In this document: one piece after another, positions 1 to 10,936 of the stretch
Layout: each line of letters begins with the position of its first letter
Numbering within the stretch: position 1 is the stretch's first letter
Source of the DNA: Cylindrotheca closterium
Lineage: Eukaryota; Bacillariophyta; Bacillariophyceae; Bacillariales; Bacillariaceae
Reading direction: 5' to 3'
DNA: 17,237 bases
NCBI GenBank assembly: GCA_933822405.4
Contig: CAKOGP040001810.1
Span: 1-17,237 of the forward strand
The notes under the pieces: generated by a model
Told to the model about the DNA's origin: nothing
Database searches by the model: none
What the model saw: only the letters and a program-made list of their open reading frames with translations
Program-made: the position numbers and the translations under genes

Positions 1-1040
1 GCTAAAGGAGCAGTCTCACAAGTTGGCAACCATGAACCAGGCCAAAGGATTCGTGTTGTACTTGCATCAAAGCCAAAAGTTGGATCTAGTCTGGTTTACA
101 AATTTGACTTTATTTACAACGTAGACCCCACTGTGTTCAGTTTGGCTATACATGTGACAACCATTGAAGACCATGTCAATCTTCTTCCAGAATGTGTATG
201 ATTATTGATGTGTTTCTCATTCCAGGAGGGAAGCAACCATTTTGATTTGTTACCACGTCAAATTTGCTTGATGGTCAGATTGATCAACTTGCTGGGTGGA
301 TTCATGCTCATTGGCTGGTGTAAGAAAGGTCTGCTTCAGATAGATGGTGAAACCAAAAAGGTTGCTAATGATGAGGTGACACTTCACCTCATTTCTTTGG
401 TGTATCCACAGAAGAAATCCATTTTTAGCGACCCTGATATGATCACACAGGATTTTGATATTCCAGACAAAGATCTGCAAAACTTTGAAGCCGGCTATTT
501 TGTCAATGGGGCCATCTCCAGTGACTGTGAATAGGATCCTGAAGGCAACATTGATGTTGCCGTTTCCTGCACCAGCATTGCTGAGCCTCCGCTGTTGACC
601 CCAGGAGTTAAGGAGCTCCTCCCAACTCCAGAAGTTGCTAAACCTTTGAGGATTTCAGAATCAATTCCTGCTGTTGTTGTTGCTACCAAGCAACAAAGGT
701 TCTATTCCTTTAGGGTTTGGGCTTGCATGCCCGTTGCAGAACAACCAATCCTGGGGCTAGAAATGTATCTCCTAATCCTTATGGAACTACTAGCCGCAAC
801 AACTGTGATGACAACACTGGTGGAAGTGAAGTTGTGTCTACTGTTCTATCTGAACCATTGACAGAGTTTTTTGCCAACCAAGTTGATAATGTTGCTACCA
901 AGAAAAAGAACAAAGAAGAAACGAAGGATAAGGGAAAAACTGCATTGTGGGCATACTTAATGTTAGTTTGTCAAGCTACAAAACATATGTTGATTCCAAT
1001 TTGCACAATCTTAACTCACATCATCTGTTGTTTTGGATGA
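1..1040 (+). pseudogene. Decayed unrecognised protein-coding gene, 5' part outside window
   Basis: I do not recognise this gene. Frame 1 is open from base 1, so its beginning lies outside the window. It is broken by TGA at 199-201 and TAG at 532-534 but keeps a protein-like composition in the same frame on both sides of each stop: a hydrophobic/charged stretch around 250-480 and a proline-rich stretch around 590-650. Near 740-780 sensible coding seems to move to another frame, running to TGA at 1038-1040 with a lysine/glutamate-rich patch (about 895-945) and a hydrophobic end. A GT...AG interval around 194-226 covers the first stop but is only about 33 bp, shorter than most introns. Two stops plus a frameshift argue for a pseudogene, possibly from another mobile element, though no diagnostic motif is visible. 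It lies outside the LINE target duplication, so it belongs to the pre-insertion locus. Confidence 0.5.
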
Positions 1041-1643
1041 ATAAGATTGTTTGCTATACCTGTACAATGCTGGTATGCTCTAATAAAATAATCCTATCAA
1101 AAAAGAAAAGAAAATGTGACTTTTGCATATTTCCTCAATATTTGTGTGTAGTTGTGGATTTTGGATTTGCATGCAATTGTTGGATGTGGGTAGATTGCAC
1201 TATGGATTGTTATTGACACTGGCATTTTTGTAACATTTGTGAAACTCTTTTCCTCTTAAACTGTTACAATCTGTCTGTATGTACTTCTATTTTCATGGGA
1301 GCAATGTCAACACGCACTTATTACAGACTTTTGCAATCATGTCTACTTATTGTGTCAATATCAGCATTCTGGCCACAAAATATGAGATGGAATTCCACCC
1401 CTAGGCTTACATCCATTGCAGGCTTGTCACTGCTTTGCTGCATAATGAGTCCTTGCGGCTACCCATCCTCGGTACACCCTTTGGTCATACAAAACTACAG
1501 ATTACTGGTGTTGTAGCTGGTGATAACAAAGACGGCCATGACGGCCATGCATGTGCATGCTGTTTAGGACATTTAGCAGAGGCAGCTTTATCCTTTGTTG
1601 TTGTGACGGAACACCGCGACATGTCTGCAGCCCACCTATGATC
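1041..1643. other. Non-coding or unrecognisable flank
   Basis: I see no coherent gene here. Open frames are short and overlap in several phases without protein-like composition. The only local structure is a small tandem duplication of GACGGCCAT near 1531-1549, followed by a palindromic GCATGTGCATGC-like stretch. This is the sequence immediately left of the proposed LINE insertion site. Confidence 0.5.
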
Positions 1644-1660
1644 AGAAATTGCTTTTGTTT
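1644..1660. repeat. Left copy of 17-bp target-site duplication
   Basis: The sequence agaaattgcttttgttt occurs here and again, exactly, at 16612-16628. This copy abuts the simple-repeat tail of the LINE 3' end, exactly where a target-site duplication should lie. A length of 17 bp is normal for LINE insertions made by target-primed reverse transcription. Confidence 0.78.
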
Positions 1661-1906
1661 ATAATAATAATAATAACTGAGACATTAATCGTTAGGATGC
1701 TACTCTATGGGCATTCGATTGCCGGTGAAATATTCGGCTGTAAAGGTCAAGTACTGTGGAGCGGTGAGTCAACAACGAGTTTGAACCATGGGAGGCATCT
1801 GTACCTAAACAGAAGTTGCTCAAGTCATGTTGTTAAGAATGACTTCTCCCACGGCGAGGCGGGGTGAATTCGGGGCGCTTATTGTCCCACGAACGTTGGG
1901 AAGCGT
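1661..1906 (-). other. LINE 3' UTR ending in a (TTA)n tail
   Basis: This runs from the ORF2 stop (TGA at 1909-1907) to the element's end. On the minus strand the terminus is a short TTA tandem run (1661-1675 on + as ATA x5). Many non-LTR elements end in such simple repeats rather than poly(A). The last 126 bases (1664-1789) recur at 17112-17237 with only four mismatches, which fixes this as a conserved family terminus. No polyadenylation signal is obvious. Confidence 0.8.
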
Positions 1907-2532
1907 TCAGGAGGGGGGAGCAGAGATGATAGTCCGGAGGCTACGGCGTTGAGCCCACAGAGAGCGACGATAGTCCTTGCGCTCCTGTCGAAGTAGCTTC
2001 AGCCATTCTTCCTTGTCCACCAGTGACTTACGGAGGACGCTGTGACGGCATGTCAGCATGCTTCTAATATCCGGAGGTAAATCAGCTGAAGCCATATCAA
2101 ACTGAGAGTGAATCCCCTCGTTGACAGCACAGTGACGTTCATGGAGCTGAACATTGTCATCCGAATGTTGAACGGCGTTCCGTTGTTCCCACATATAGAA
2201 CCCAATGGAGATGAGTTGCTGGGAGAGACGGGAGGCCCACAGAGAAACCGACCGCGACTGTGAATCTTGTCAAAATAATTTTGTTGCAGAGACAGCCACA
2301 AGGAGGCTAGTCTGCCTTCCAAAAGTCCCTGACACCCAATAGCTTCCTGTGCCAGAAAGGCCGGGCGAATGGTCCGAGAGATCAAACGAGAGGTGGGACG
2401 TGATGAATCGCGAACACCCTGAAGCAGAAGGAGTATCGCATGTTTGATGGCGGGGGAGGTAAGATGTATATCCATCCAGAGCGAGAGAGCGGTCACCCTC
2501 CGATCCCATTCGTCCCTAGCCGAGGCTGCTGG

Positions 2533-2580
2533 GCAACGGGGAACATGCAAGTGATCTTCAAACTCGCCGCACCGAGGGCA
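2533..2580 (-). other. ORF2 C-terminal CCHC-type zinc motif
   Basis: The residues CPRCGEFEDHLHVPRC give a Cys-x2-Cys-x7-His-x4-Cys pattern, a likely zinc-binding nucleic-acid contact like the motif near the C-terminus of many LINE ORF2 proteins. A segment with a WEQRN motif follows after the frameshift near 2250 and runs to the stop at 1909-1907. Confidence 0.8.
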
Positions 2581-2914
2581 CGCAGCGGACGATTCGAGGC
2601 CCCAATACACTTTGAACTTCCCCGTGCCGCACATGCCCACCCAATGTTTTGTAATCCAGCGCTGGAGTCCGGCAGGAAGTGACCGCATAGCGCGACCCAG
2701 TGTCTCCCAGTCAATAAGGTTTTCAGACTCCTCAGAGATCACATTACGGTTCCTCCATTGTTGCCGCAGGCGGGGGAGTGTCACGCACTCCTGAATGAAG
2801 TGGTCACTCAGCCGAGACTGCTTTGTGTCAGCCACAAAAAGAGCTGCCAGCTCCGTGAAGAACCGAGGATTGGGGGGGATAAGTTGGTGGGCGGCCTCTA
2901 GTTCCTTGCGGAAA

Positions 2915-3370
2915 TCCACTGCCATGCCATCTACCTCCAGGTTTTTCTTTTCCCACCAAGTGAGTTCATCAAATAAGTTGGACTTGTCCAAATGTCCGTA
3001 GACATGCTGTGGAGACCAAGACACCGGAGACCGAGAGATGGCTTCCCGGATGGAAGAGATCAGGTCAAATTGTGCATCAGTGGGTGAAAGGGGTCGATCT
3101 TCAAAGGCCATTTCAATGGCCGAAAGGCCGTCGCAGGCGATCTTGACACCCGGCCGCTGGCTAAGGGCTGGGAACCATTGTTGGAGGAGCCAGTCGACCG
3201 CCATAATCCCAGCCAGAAGGCCAATCAACTCGCTACGATAGGCACTCTGATCCTGAGGTAGCCTGGAGTTTGACAACGGATGACAATGCGAGCAGTTCCC
3301 CCTTTGGGAAGGAGCTGAACAGCAGCAGTTCCCAGATCTTTTTGTATGATCCATCGCTGATGATTCTGAG
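2915..3370 (-). other. ORF2 domain: RNase H (split over three frames)
   Basis: RNase H removes RNA from RNA/DNA hybrids. Catalytic positions are recognisable: SDGSYK (Asp at 3355-3353), AYRSELIGL (Glu, about 3243-3222), IACDGLS (Asp, about 3140-3120) and a late GHLD...LTWWEKKNLEVDGMA segment (about 3000-2920). The first motif is in one frame, a central strand segment near 3335-3260 (LGTAAVQLLPKGGTARIVIR) in a second, and the rest in a third. Two compensating indels, one at an A-run near 3335 and one near 3260, therefore split the domain. An RNase H after the RT is typical of I-group LINEs. Confidence 0.87.
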
Positions 3371-4399
3371 GCGGCCCTGGATCAGGGCATCGGCCAAGGC
3401 AGCCTCATCCCCATGTACCTCAATCTCATCAGGGACCCACCCATAGTAGTCTGTGCAGAGGTCGACAGAGGTTTGCCAGGCGTTGAGGATGGAGAGGGCC
3501 GGGTCAGAGGGAGACAAGGTTGGGAGACCTGTACCAGTGAGAAGCACCCAGTCGCTACCGGAGAGGGGCCTCACTGTGGCATGCAGGACGTCAGAAGGCA
3601 AAGGGCAAGTCCACCAAGAACTTGGTCGTTGTAGGCTATCCGTCCCACTGTGACTGCCAGATGGAGCATAGCGCCGAGAAGTTGTAGAGGAACCTACAAG
3701 GGCGAGATGGGTCCATGCAGCCCCCTCCCGATGAAACAAACCAACAGTCGGCGACCAGAGCCAGTTCCAAGACTTGAAGTGGTCGTGCCAATGTCCCAGG
3801 GGTTGGAGCAGAGGGTGGTGCTGACCGTGTGAAGGCAAGAGCGCGCGGGACAATGTTCTTTGCCAGAGTTCCCAATATGGACGCCCGGGTCGTACCGTTT
3901 GAGGCCAGTTATATGGAGTCCGATAAGTGTCGTCGCGGAAACCGTTCCAGATGAATTGCCGGATATAGCGGCCATCAGCCGTAGTGATAGCTGATACTGT
4001 GGCTACTTGCGGGAACATCCGGCACCAGTTAAGCCAGAGAAGGTCGTCCTGATCAACCTTGAGATCCATGAACAAGTCAATCAGGAGGGCGTCATGATGA
4101 CACCTTAAAGATAGGGCCGGAGAGTCAAAGGCCACGTACATATCCAGAGATTCAAGTTCCTTCCATACCCGTTTGAGCCAGGTATCAGAAGCAAGAATGG
4201 ACGTATTCTGGTAATCTTGCTGTAGAAGACCAAAGGAGGTACCGGTTTCCAGTTGGTGAGCCTGGAGATTGGCGTCCATGTAGGCTCCAGTCTTTGTACC
4301 CCCCGACTTATGGCGCAGGATCATCTCCAAGTGTTTGTACACTTGCTTGCCAAAGGGGTGAGGAACACCAAGGCCTTGATAATCCACCGGGGCAAAGAC

Positions 4400-5560
4400 C
4401 ACCAAACGGGGAAAGTTGCGGCAAACACCTGACTTAGGTAAGCACACCTGGAGAACCGGTGACATAATGTCCTGCCATTGTTGAGCGTTGAGGGTAGTGA
4501 GTGCCATAGGATATTCAAGCTTCTTCATGATTGTGGTCCGGATTAGTGGTAACACGTCGTACTTGTGTAGCAGGTGAGGCCGAAGCTGTTTGGCCCACTC
4601 TTTAGCTTTAGAGACCAACTGTGCCTCCTGTGCTTTGTGATTTTCCAGTGGCGACAACATCACCCCCAGAGTACGTTCGGAATCATCTGGTTCAAGGCGA
4701 CGAAGGGGTTCAATGTCACCGTATAACCCCGGTATCTTAAGGTCGAATTCCGATGCCGCGGAGCATTTCCTACGGAATCTCCACTGACCATTGCAAGCAT
4801 CCCATTCAAAGTCAATAAGCCACCAGAAGGACTTCTCCGGATTGATTGCACCACCTGTTGCCCGAATTCCCCCCGACCACAAGGTGGCAGCAGCCTGGAC
4901 TGAGGCGCAAATATCCTCCCCAGAGTGATGGACCGTGTCACCTGCTTCAATCACGTCCGTATCGTCAACAAAACAGAAACATTGGGCTGTCACTAGTTGT
5001 GACTCTAACGCCGAAAGACACTCAAATCCATAGCCCATTGCTTCCATCATTGTGATTAACACCGAGCTCACCGAGATCCAAATGGGGGGTCCGGCACCAT
5101 TCCCTTGCCCACAACCTTGGAATGGCACCCCTGACGGAGGGCGAAAGCTTCTCTTGGAGTCACCAAAGCCTGTGCGAACACGGTGGGTAGCGGAGGAGAG
5201 CATGTTGAACATTGATGATAGGACACGCCATGTCAAGCCAAACCGCAACATTGTGACGATGGCCACCCAGTGGACAACACGGTCAAAGCAGGACTTTTCA
5301 TCGTTCGAGATCCACCCCGCTGCGCGGCGTTGAAGGATCAGTAGATCCCACACTAATCCTTTAGACAAGGCCAGGTTATTTGCGTGAGCCGCATTGCCCG
5401 TCGGGTATCAAGGAGTGCGCTTCGGCAAAGTGCATGGCTGCACGGCCTGCCTTCTTATTGTTTGCCTGGGCCTCGGAATTCATCAGCTGGATGGTGCGCA
5501 TTTTAGATAGGCGAAAGTCTCCCGGCTTCTTTTCAATGGCAAAGTTCATCAGGTTTTGCC
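4400..5560 (-). other. ORF2 domain: LINE reverse transcriptase
   Basis: This is the RNA-dependent DNA polymerase core. Upstream finger motifs (FRLSKMRTIQLM, then GQCGSRK near 5395-5378) precede a frameshift. Beyond it come motif A, NDEKSCFDRVVH, with catalytic Asp at 5284-5282; motif B, GQGNGAGPPIW, near 5110-5075; and motif C, FVDDTDVI, with the catalytic Asp pair at 4966-4961. A TGG-A-NPEKSFW thumb-proximal motif follows near 4860-4800. The three catalytic aspartates are all present, so the active site itself is intact; only the flanking frameshift and other stops inactivate the protein. The FVDD form of motif C and the GNGAGPP motif B resemble RT proteins common in diatom and oomycete genomes, as I recall them. 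Confidence 0.93.
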
Positions 5561-6689
5561 ATTGAAGAGGAACAAAGCCTGTGGTGAGAGGAATGTTCCG
5601 GAAAAGGGCATCACAGTACGCTATAGATGGAGACTGGATAGCCGCCTTAAAGTGTCCATTATGCAGTCCATGAGGTTCGGATCCTTTATTCTCAGGGTTC
5701 CGCGACCAAAAGTACACGTGATCGTCCTTGGAGACTTGCAAGTGGACTGGAGAGTGCCCTTTGTGAAACCGGCAGTGAGATAAGAAAGAAGCCGTAGCTG
5801 GGTCCAACAGATCAGGTAATGTGTAACGGCCTTCTAACAATGCCAGAGAATTTATTTCAGCGTTGTCACCGGTAAATTTGCTATATAACGGTTTGGCCAT
5901 AGGTGGAGTGGTATACGGCGCTCGTGTTTGATCATAGCGTGCCATGTTTTCTTGCATGCACCCATCTTCTACAAGGCGGCGGTCAGTGATGGTCCGGAGA
6001 CTTGTAGTACCATCTGGTAAGTGTTCTTCAATTTGAATAGCCTGAAGGCCCCCTGTAGATCCTTTGCTCTGGGCGCGACGACGGCGTCTCGCCTCGTCTC
6101 TTTGCTTCATTTGTCGTAACCGAAAGAATCTATCACGGGCCTTCCGAGACTTCCACAGATGCTTCTTTGCGTCCTTGGTTTGGACTGTCAAGAAGTCTTT
6201 CCTCCATCGAGCTGCTTAGGTGTGTTTGGCCTGCTTGTACAAGGAGCGCTCTTGCTTCAGGCAGTCCTCCAGATCGACCTCTGGCTTCCCCCAAGCTTGT
6301 GGCAACTCTGTCTTCTTCATCAACCGGCGAACTTTGCGCGAACTCACACGGCAACCCTTCTTGCCTTTCAACAGAAGCTTCCACAGGCTCATACAATCCC
6401 AGAATCCCTGCATTTTTGGTGACCAGGGAACTTTACCTGGAGCTAAGGCCCGGCACTTCTCTTCCGCCTGGCGCCTTGCAGTATACATTTGTCTGTGTAA
6501 ACAGTTGTATTTGCGCACCAAGGAAGGGGTCATCTGGTGTCCCAGGTGGTCAATACGCGTATTCAGCTTATTCAATCTCTCCGGGATGGAGTACTTGGCA
6601 TAACCTTTGTGAACCAATTGAAGATATTTGCGTACAGATCGAGAGTCTTGGAGGGACAACTTCCGTGGCTTGAAGTTGGATTTCTGAGG

Positions 6690-7585
6690 TTGGAAGCGGA
6701 AAGATCAATGTCAATCCACAATCCGCGATGATTGCAATTGAAGAATTTGTCAAAGGCGTAGTACCCACCCGCAAGGATTGGTACGCCCGAAGTGGTGAGG
6801 ATACCATCAATCGGAATGTTCCGTTGGTTGCGCTGGTGGGTCGCTTGCGGTGGATGGTGTTTTAGGATCGCCTCCTCAAGACCGCAGGCCTGGAAGCGGT
6901 GGCGGATAGACTGGGGTGCGTTAACAGTGACATCCTCGTTTGCATCTATACCCAAAACCACCTCACATCCTTCATCACGCCATTTGGTGATCTGTTTGCA
7001 AAGATCGTCCACAAAGGCTTTCCTTGGATTAACTTTTCGATTCACTGCATGAAAGTGAAGCCTGTGTTGTGCCCATACTGTAGATCCACCAAGGCCTTGC
7101 TTGTTGGGACGATACGCGGAGACAACCACCAAGTCCTTGGAGATCGGACCACAAACTAAGTCATTTACCTCAACCAAAGAGTCCTGAACATTACCCCCAT
7201 GGGCTTTCAACTTCCTTCCTTGGAGACAAACATAGGCCCATCGTCCTAAACCCGTGGGGTCTCTGCCAGCTTCCATAGCCCTGTGCGCCACTTGGTTCAA
7301 AACGGTCGCGATGAACCCGCCCCATTGTACCGCCGAGGTGGCAGCAGATCTGTCCTGATGCCAATTGTAAGCTACTGATGAGTAAAACCCTTTTTGCTCG
7401 GACTTCATTGTAGCTTGGCGGAGTCTGTCACTCCAACCGTGACCTTCATTGATAGAAGGCCAAAACATCTTGGCCTCTGCCAACAACGCAATTCCCACTC
7501 GTTCTTCCTTCAGCCAGGAGTTGATCTGTTGCTGCTTGGAGTCATTGCCATTTTCTGGTAATCCGTTGACATTCTGGAAACAGAT
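6690..7585 (-). other. ORF2 domain: APE-type endonuclease
   Basis: This domain makes the target-site nick that primes reverse transcription. Visible family motifs in order on the minus strand: NVNGL near 7579 (metal-binding Asn); AEAK near 7480 (catalytic Glu region); SAYRP near 7105; GIDANED near 6950 (the GDxN equivalent); PIDGIL near 6812; and CNHRGLW near 6735 in place of the usual SDH. The catalytic His is kept, but the neighbouring Asp reads Asn. A TGA at 7588-7586 lies just before the first motif. The order and spacing fit the exonuclease/endonuclease/phosphatase fold rather than the restriction-like endonuclease of older LINE clades. Confidence 0.87.
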
Positions 7586-7755
7586 TCAAGTAGCCAGTGA
7601 AGAATGACGGTGGTGATCATCGCCAGACCAATCCCCTGCTGGAAGAGAACGTAAATATTTGTCAAGTGAAGCATGAGAGACTCCACTTGACGGGCCACTA
7701 ATACGGGATCTTCTGCCTGCACGCCGTGACCTAGCTGCAGACGATCGTGGGCCTC

Positions 7756-7759
7756 TCAT
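7756..7759 (-). promoter_or_regulatory. ATGA stop/start overlap between ORF1 and ORF2
   Basis: On the minus strand the four bases ATGA hold the ORF2 ATG (7759-7757) and the ORF1 TGA stop (7758-7756). Such overlaps in some bicistronic LINEs allow ORF2 translation by termination-reinitiation on one transcript. Protein-like sequence runs right up to the stop in ORF1 and from the start in ORF2, so the overlap is not an artefact of decay. Confidence 0.7.
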
Positions 7760-8232
7760 GGCCCCTCCGCGGAGCGGGGAGCTCCGCGGGCGGACCTAGA
7801 GGATTTACTGGCGCCATCACTGTGCGCCTTCCCAGAAGGAGGAGAGACGAATGGAGACCCTCCATCTCGCGGAGTAGACGCAGTAAGAGATGAGGTTTGG
7901 CTCTCATCTTGAGACGCGGTAGTAGTGTTGTCCCCTTCCATGTGAGACGTGTCTACTTGAACAGCCGAGGCCGCCAAGGATTGGGCAGAAGATGGTTCCT
8001 GAAATCGGGCCTTCTTGGCTGGTTGTTTTGGTGGCTTGCCCTGCTTGGTGGCCTTCTTTGGTTGTGTCACTGTGTTGGGAACCATAGTGCTCTGACCGGT
8101 GGATGACTTGCCTAAGGTTCTGTTGCTAGATCTGACCGGTGGAGTCAATGCTTGACGGTCAGGAGACACGCGATTGGTGTGTGGTAGAGTGGGAGATGGC
8201 TGACTCATCATGGTAGGTAGATGGCTGGCCTG

Positions 8233-8391
8233 ACTCTGGAGGGCAGCAAGCTGTGCTTGCAGTGTCGCATTGTCCGCACGTTGTTGTGCCAAGGCGCGTT
8301 CCTGAGCCTCCAGTGCATTGTCCTGAATCTCAATCTCATTGAAGGCATCTTCCAGTTGTTGCTCTCGTTCCTGCATCTCGTCCATCATTCC
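8233..8391 (-). other. ORF1 coiled coil
   Basis: About 53 residues rich in Glu, Gln, Ala and Leu in heptad-like spacing (MMDEMQEREQQLEDAF onward through ALEAQERALAQQRADN and LQAQLAALQSQ) predict an uninterrupted amphipathic helix for oligomerisation. A basic, proline-rich tail follows. A coiled coil before a basic region recalls the trimeric L1-type ORF1p by analogy only. Confidence 0.8.
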
Positions 8392-10716
8392 CGTCACGGT
8401 CTTCCCATCATCAATGTCTTTGTTGTTAGCCATATCCAAATCAATCGAGAGTTGACCATCATAGACATCCGTTGCGTCTTCCATCACATCATCCAGAAAC
8501 TCCAGTGCTTCCTCAACTGCGCCTGGCGAGGCGGTAGCCTCCACAGCACGAAGTGTGTTTGTGCACCATTTGAGGTTCTTACGTCGAGCCATACTGATCT
8601 CTGATTGCGGAACCCATTTATGGAGGGCTTGATCGGTTTTTGTCAGAGTTGGCTCATACAGGTGATGAGTCAGAAAAGGGACCAAGCCCTTCAAGAAGTT
8701 ACGAGCCAATTGTCCAAACTTCTTGCGGCACACCAGGATGTAGGTGCCCTCCATCTCGCCTGGTAGAACCATCAAGAACAGCGGACCGGACTTGTGACGC
8801 TCCTGATCATTCTTCAGCTTACGGTCAGCCACCTCAGCCATTTTCCGTTGGGCTGGGGAGAGATTGTTAAGGAACGGATTCTCATTATCAGTGATCAACT
8901 TCTTCTTCTTCTTTGCCTTCTTTTTCACCTTTGTTGCCGCCTTCTTAGACCAAACTTCTGTGAATTGACCGACTTTAGAGCCAGAGGATTCATTGGGATT
9001 GTCGTCAGAAGAGTCATCGTCTGAGTCATCGTCTGAGTCATCAGTCTCAGTTGTTGATTGGTGGGTATGAGAAGCTTTGTCGGCTTGAGCTGGGGTTGCC
9101 TTGATCGACAAGAGAAGCTTAAAAAAGGTGCATGAGCCAAACATAGTAGTAGTTGCGAACTTGAACATCCCAGGAAGATCCATGACCGAATACAGGACCT
9201 CTGTCAGGATGTAGTAATCACATAGTTTGCTAATAAGGGTGAGGGTAGCATCCTTGACCGGACCGTAGGCCTTCACACTGATCAGTCCCTGTTGAGCAGA
9301 CTTCCAATCACTGATAAATGTAGCCGGAGCAGCGAAGGGGAAGTCTGGCTTTGCTGTGGATGGATTAAGAAGGCTTCTTAATTCTCAATCCACTCTTTTG
9401 GCATGAATTGTTACACCGGGGGAACGTTTGTTGAATTTAGCACGTCCTGTGTAAGGTGTAGAAACCCAATCCATCTTGATTCCAATAGGGATAGAGAAGT
9501 CAAAGTGACGCATGATTTCTTTCGCATAGGCTTCAAAGTTAACCTCCGGCGGAATGAAGGCAAAGCAACCCACTTTAACAATGTCCCCATATTGAAGCGG
9601 CGAAGGGTAACATCCGGCACCGCGACCCTGGGAACGGAGACCAGTGTGAAGATAGTCCTGTACCGCCTCTTCCGACGTGTCCCTTGCAAAGCCAACCCGC
9701 ATTCGGGTACGTAGTTTCTTCTCGCCAGGCTTGCTGTTGATTGCTGCATAAGGAGAATTCCCATATTCCATATCGCAGTAAAGACTCAGGGCCCGGTAGG
9801 ACGGAATTTTGTTGCGTAACTCAGCCGAGTTCCGGATCCACCGGTTCTGTTGTTTATAAGTGTCGTCGGAGATAGGAAGGATCTTCAACTCGTGAAAGGA
9901 GTTGTTCAAAGCTTCCTCCATTGATGTCAGCACCGCAGATAAAATTGCCTCAGCAACCGTGCCAGAGTCCGATCCCGAGTAATTTGTTGCAAATGTGGTC
10001 TCGAAAATATGACATCTGCATGTCATCCCATCCAAGTTAACTTGAATTAATTTGTTAAGTTTCTCAGCAAGAGTGGGCGGTGGAGGTAGGCGACGTGTAG
10101 GTGGAGGTGTGTTTATCAATGAAGAGCTGTCCTGAGAGACCTGAGTTGGGCTTGTCAAGCTGTTGACCCCCATGTTGTCGTCTTCTGACCTCCCCAGTGC
10201 TTCTACAGATTCTGTCTGAACCACCCCACCATTGCTCACCGCATCATCATCCTCATTATCATCATCATCCTCATCTCCGTCGTCCTCATCATCTGAAGAA
10301 AGTGGTGGGCGTCTTGGATTGTTTCGGACCTCCGTCACTAGTCTTTCATCGTCATCATCGTCCTGATTTGGTTGATGCCACGGATGATTGACGAAGGCGG
10401 CTCGTTATAATAGTCGTCATCAAAGGTTGTTGCCCATGGATAATCAAACATTTCAGAACAAATCAACCAAAAGCCAACAAACGGATTTTCCAGACAAAGG
10501 CGAGGATCCGACTTGTCCCCGTCAAAGAATTGATTGTTGTTCTGGTTTTTCTCAAATTCGTCAATACCAAAGAACGAGAAAGGGTTCTGCAATGAAATTC
10601 GCATTGCAAGAACTCGCAGTGACCAGACGTCTTCGGCTGCTTTATCCTTGATTGTGTAGGGATCAAAGGAGGAGATGAGATATTGAGCCAGTTGGGCATT
10701 ATCAGAGTTGAGATAA

Positions 10717-10742
10717 GACCCCGATCCACGAAATACCCCCCC
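10717..10742 (+). repeat. Left terminal inverted repeat of the 2.88-kb transposon
   Basis: This 26-bp repeat begins GACCCCGATCCACG and ends in seven Cs. It pairs with 13569-13594 on the other strand with one mismatch (T at 10734). ATAA at 10713-10716 precedes it. Confidence 0.9.
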
Positions 10743-10912
10743 AAAATTCGGGTGGAATTTGGAATTCTTGGGACAAAGCAAAAATTTCAAAAGACACCTA
10801 CGGACCTAAAACCTTTTCAAAGCGCTAGAGAATACTTTGCCCATCCCTTGTGAAAAATCCCAAGTTCATAGGGGGTGTTATAGGGGCTCCAATGCAGAAA
10901 ACAACTTTCTGG

Positions 10913-10936
10913 TAACGGCTAAAAAAACAGCCGTTA
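10913..10936. repeat. Short perfect hairpin inside the transposon's left end
   Basis: TAACGGCT (10913-10920) and AGCCGTTA (10929-10936) form an 8-bp perfect stem around an A-rich 8-base loop. It lies about 170-200 bp inside the left terminal repeat, where subterminal transposase sites often lie, but nothing else supports a function. Confidence 0.4.

Larger units (their letters stand above)
1907..7759 (-). pseudogene. LINE ORF2: APE endonuclease / reverse transcriptase / RNase H / zinc motif (broken)
   Basis: This is the replication polyprotein of the LINE, about 1950 codons. It nicks target DNA, copies the element RNA and probably degrades RNA in hybrids. Order by codon: arginine/serine-rich leader 1-57; endonuclease about 58-355; basic linker to about 780; reverse transcriptase about 785-1100; long connector; RNase H about 1465-1615; zinc motif about 1727-1742; basic tail to 1950. 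The chosen start is ATG 7759-7757, which overlaps the ORF1 stop and is in frame with the endonuclease. Lesions seen: TGA at 7588-7586; a frameshift near 6681; TAA at 6218-6216; a frameshift near 5378; two compensating frameshifts near 3335 and 3260; and a frameshift near 2250. Each leaves recognisable family sequence on both sides, so this is decay rather than several separate genes. It is non-functional as it stands. Confidence 0.92.

Noticed and set aside
194..226. Very short GT...AG intron that would skip the TGA at 199-201
   Set aside because: About 33 bp is too short for a typical spliceosomal intron, and a second uncompensated stop follows at 532-534, so decay is the simpler explanation.
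2053..2240. C-terminal continuation of ORF2 in the 3354-2053 frame
   Set aside because: After about 2250 that frame turns into unrelated composition, whereas the adjacent frame (WEQRN segment to 1907) continues the LINE-like protein; a frameshift explains it.
2440..5333. Numerous + strand ORFs of 60-95 codons opposite ORF2
   Set aside because: Antisense shadows of the RT/RNase H coding sequence; their composition mirrors the coding strand and no motifs are seen.
6167..6673. 168-codon + strand ORF opposite the ORF2 linker
   Set aside because: Antisense to a basic, charged LINE linker whose coding frame matches the rest of ORF2; no motif of its own.
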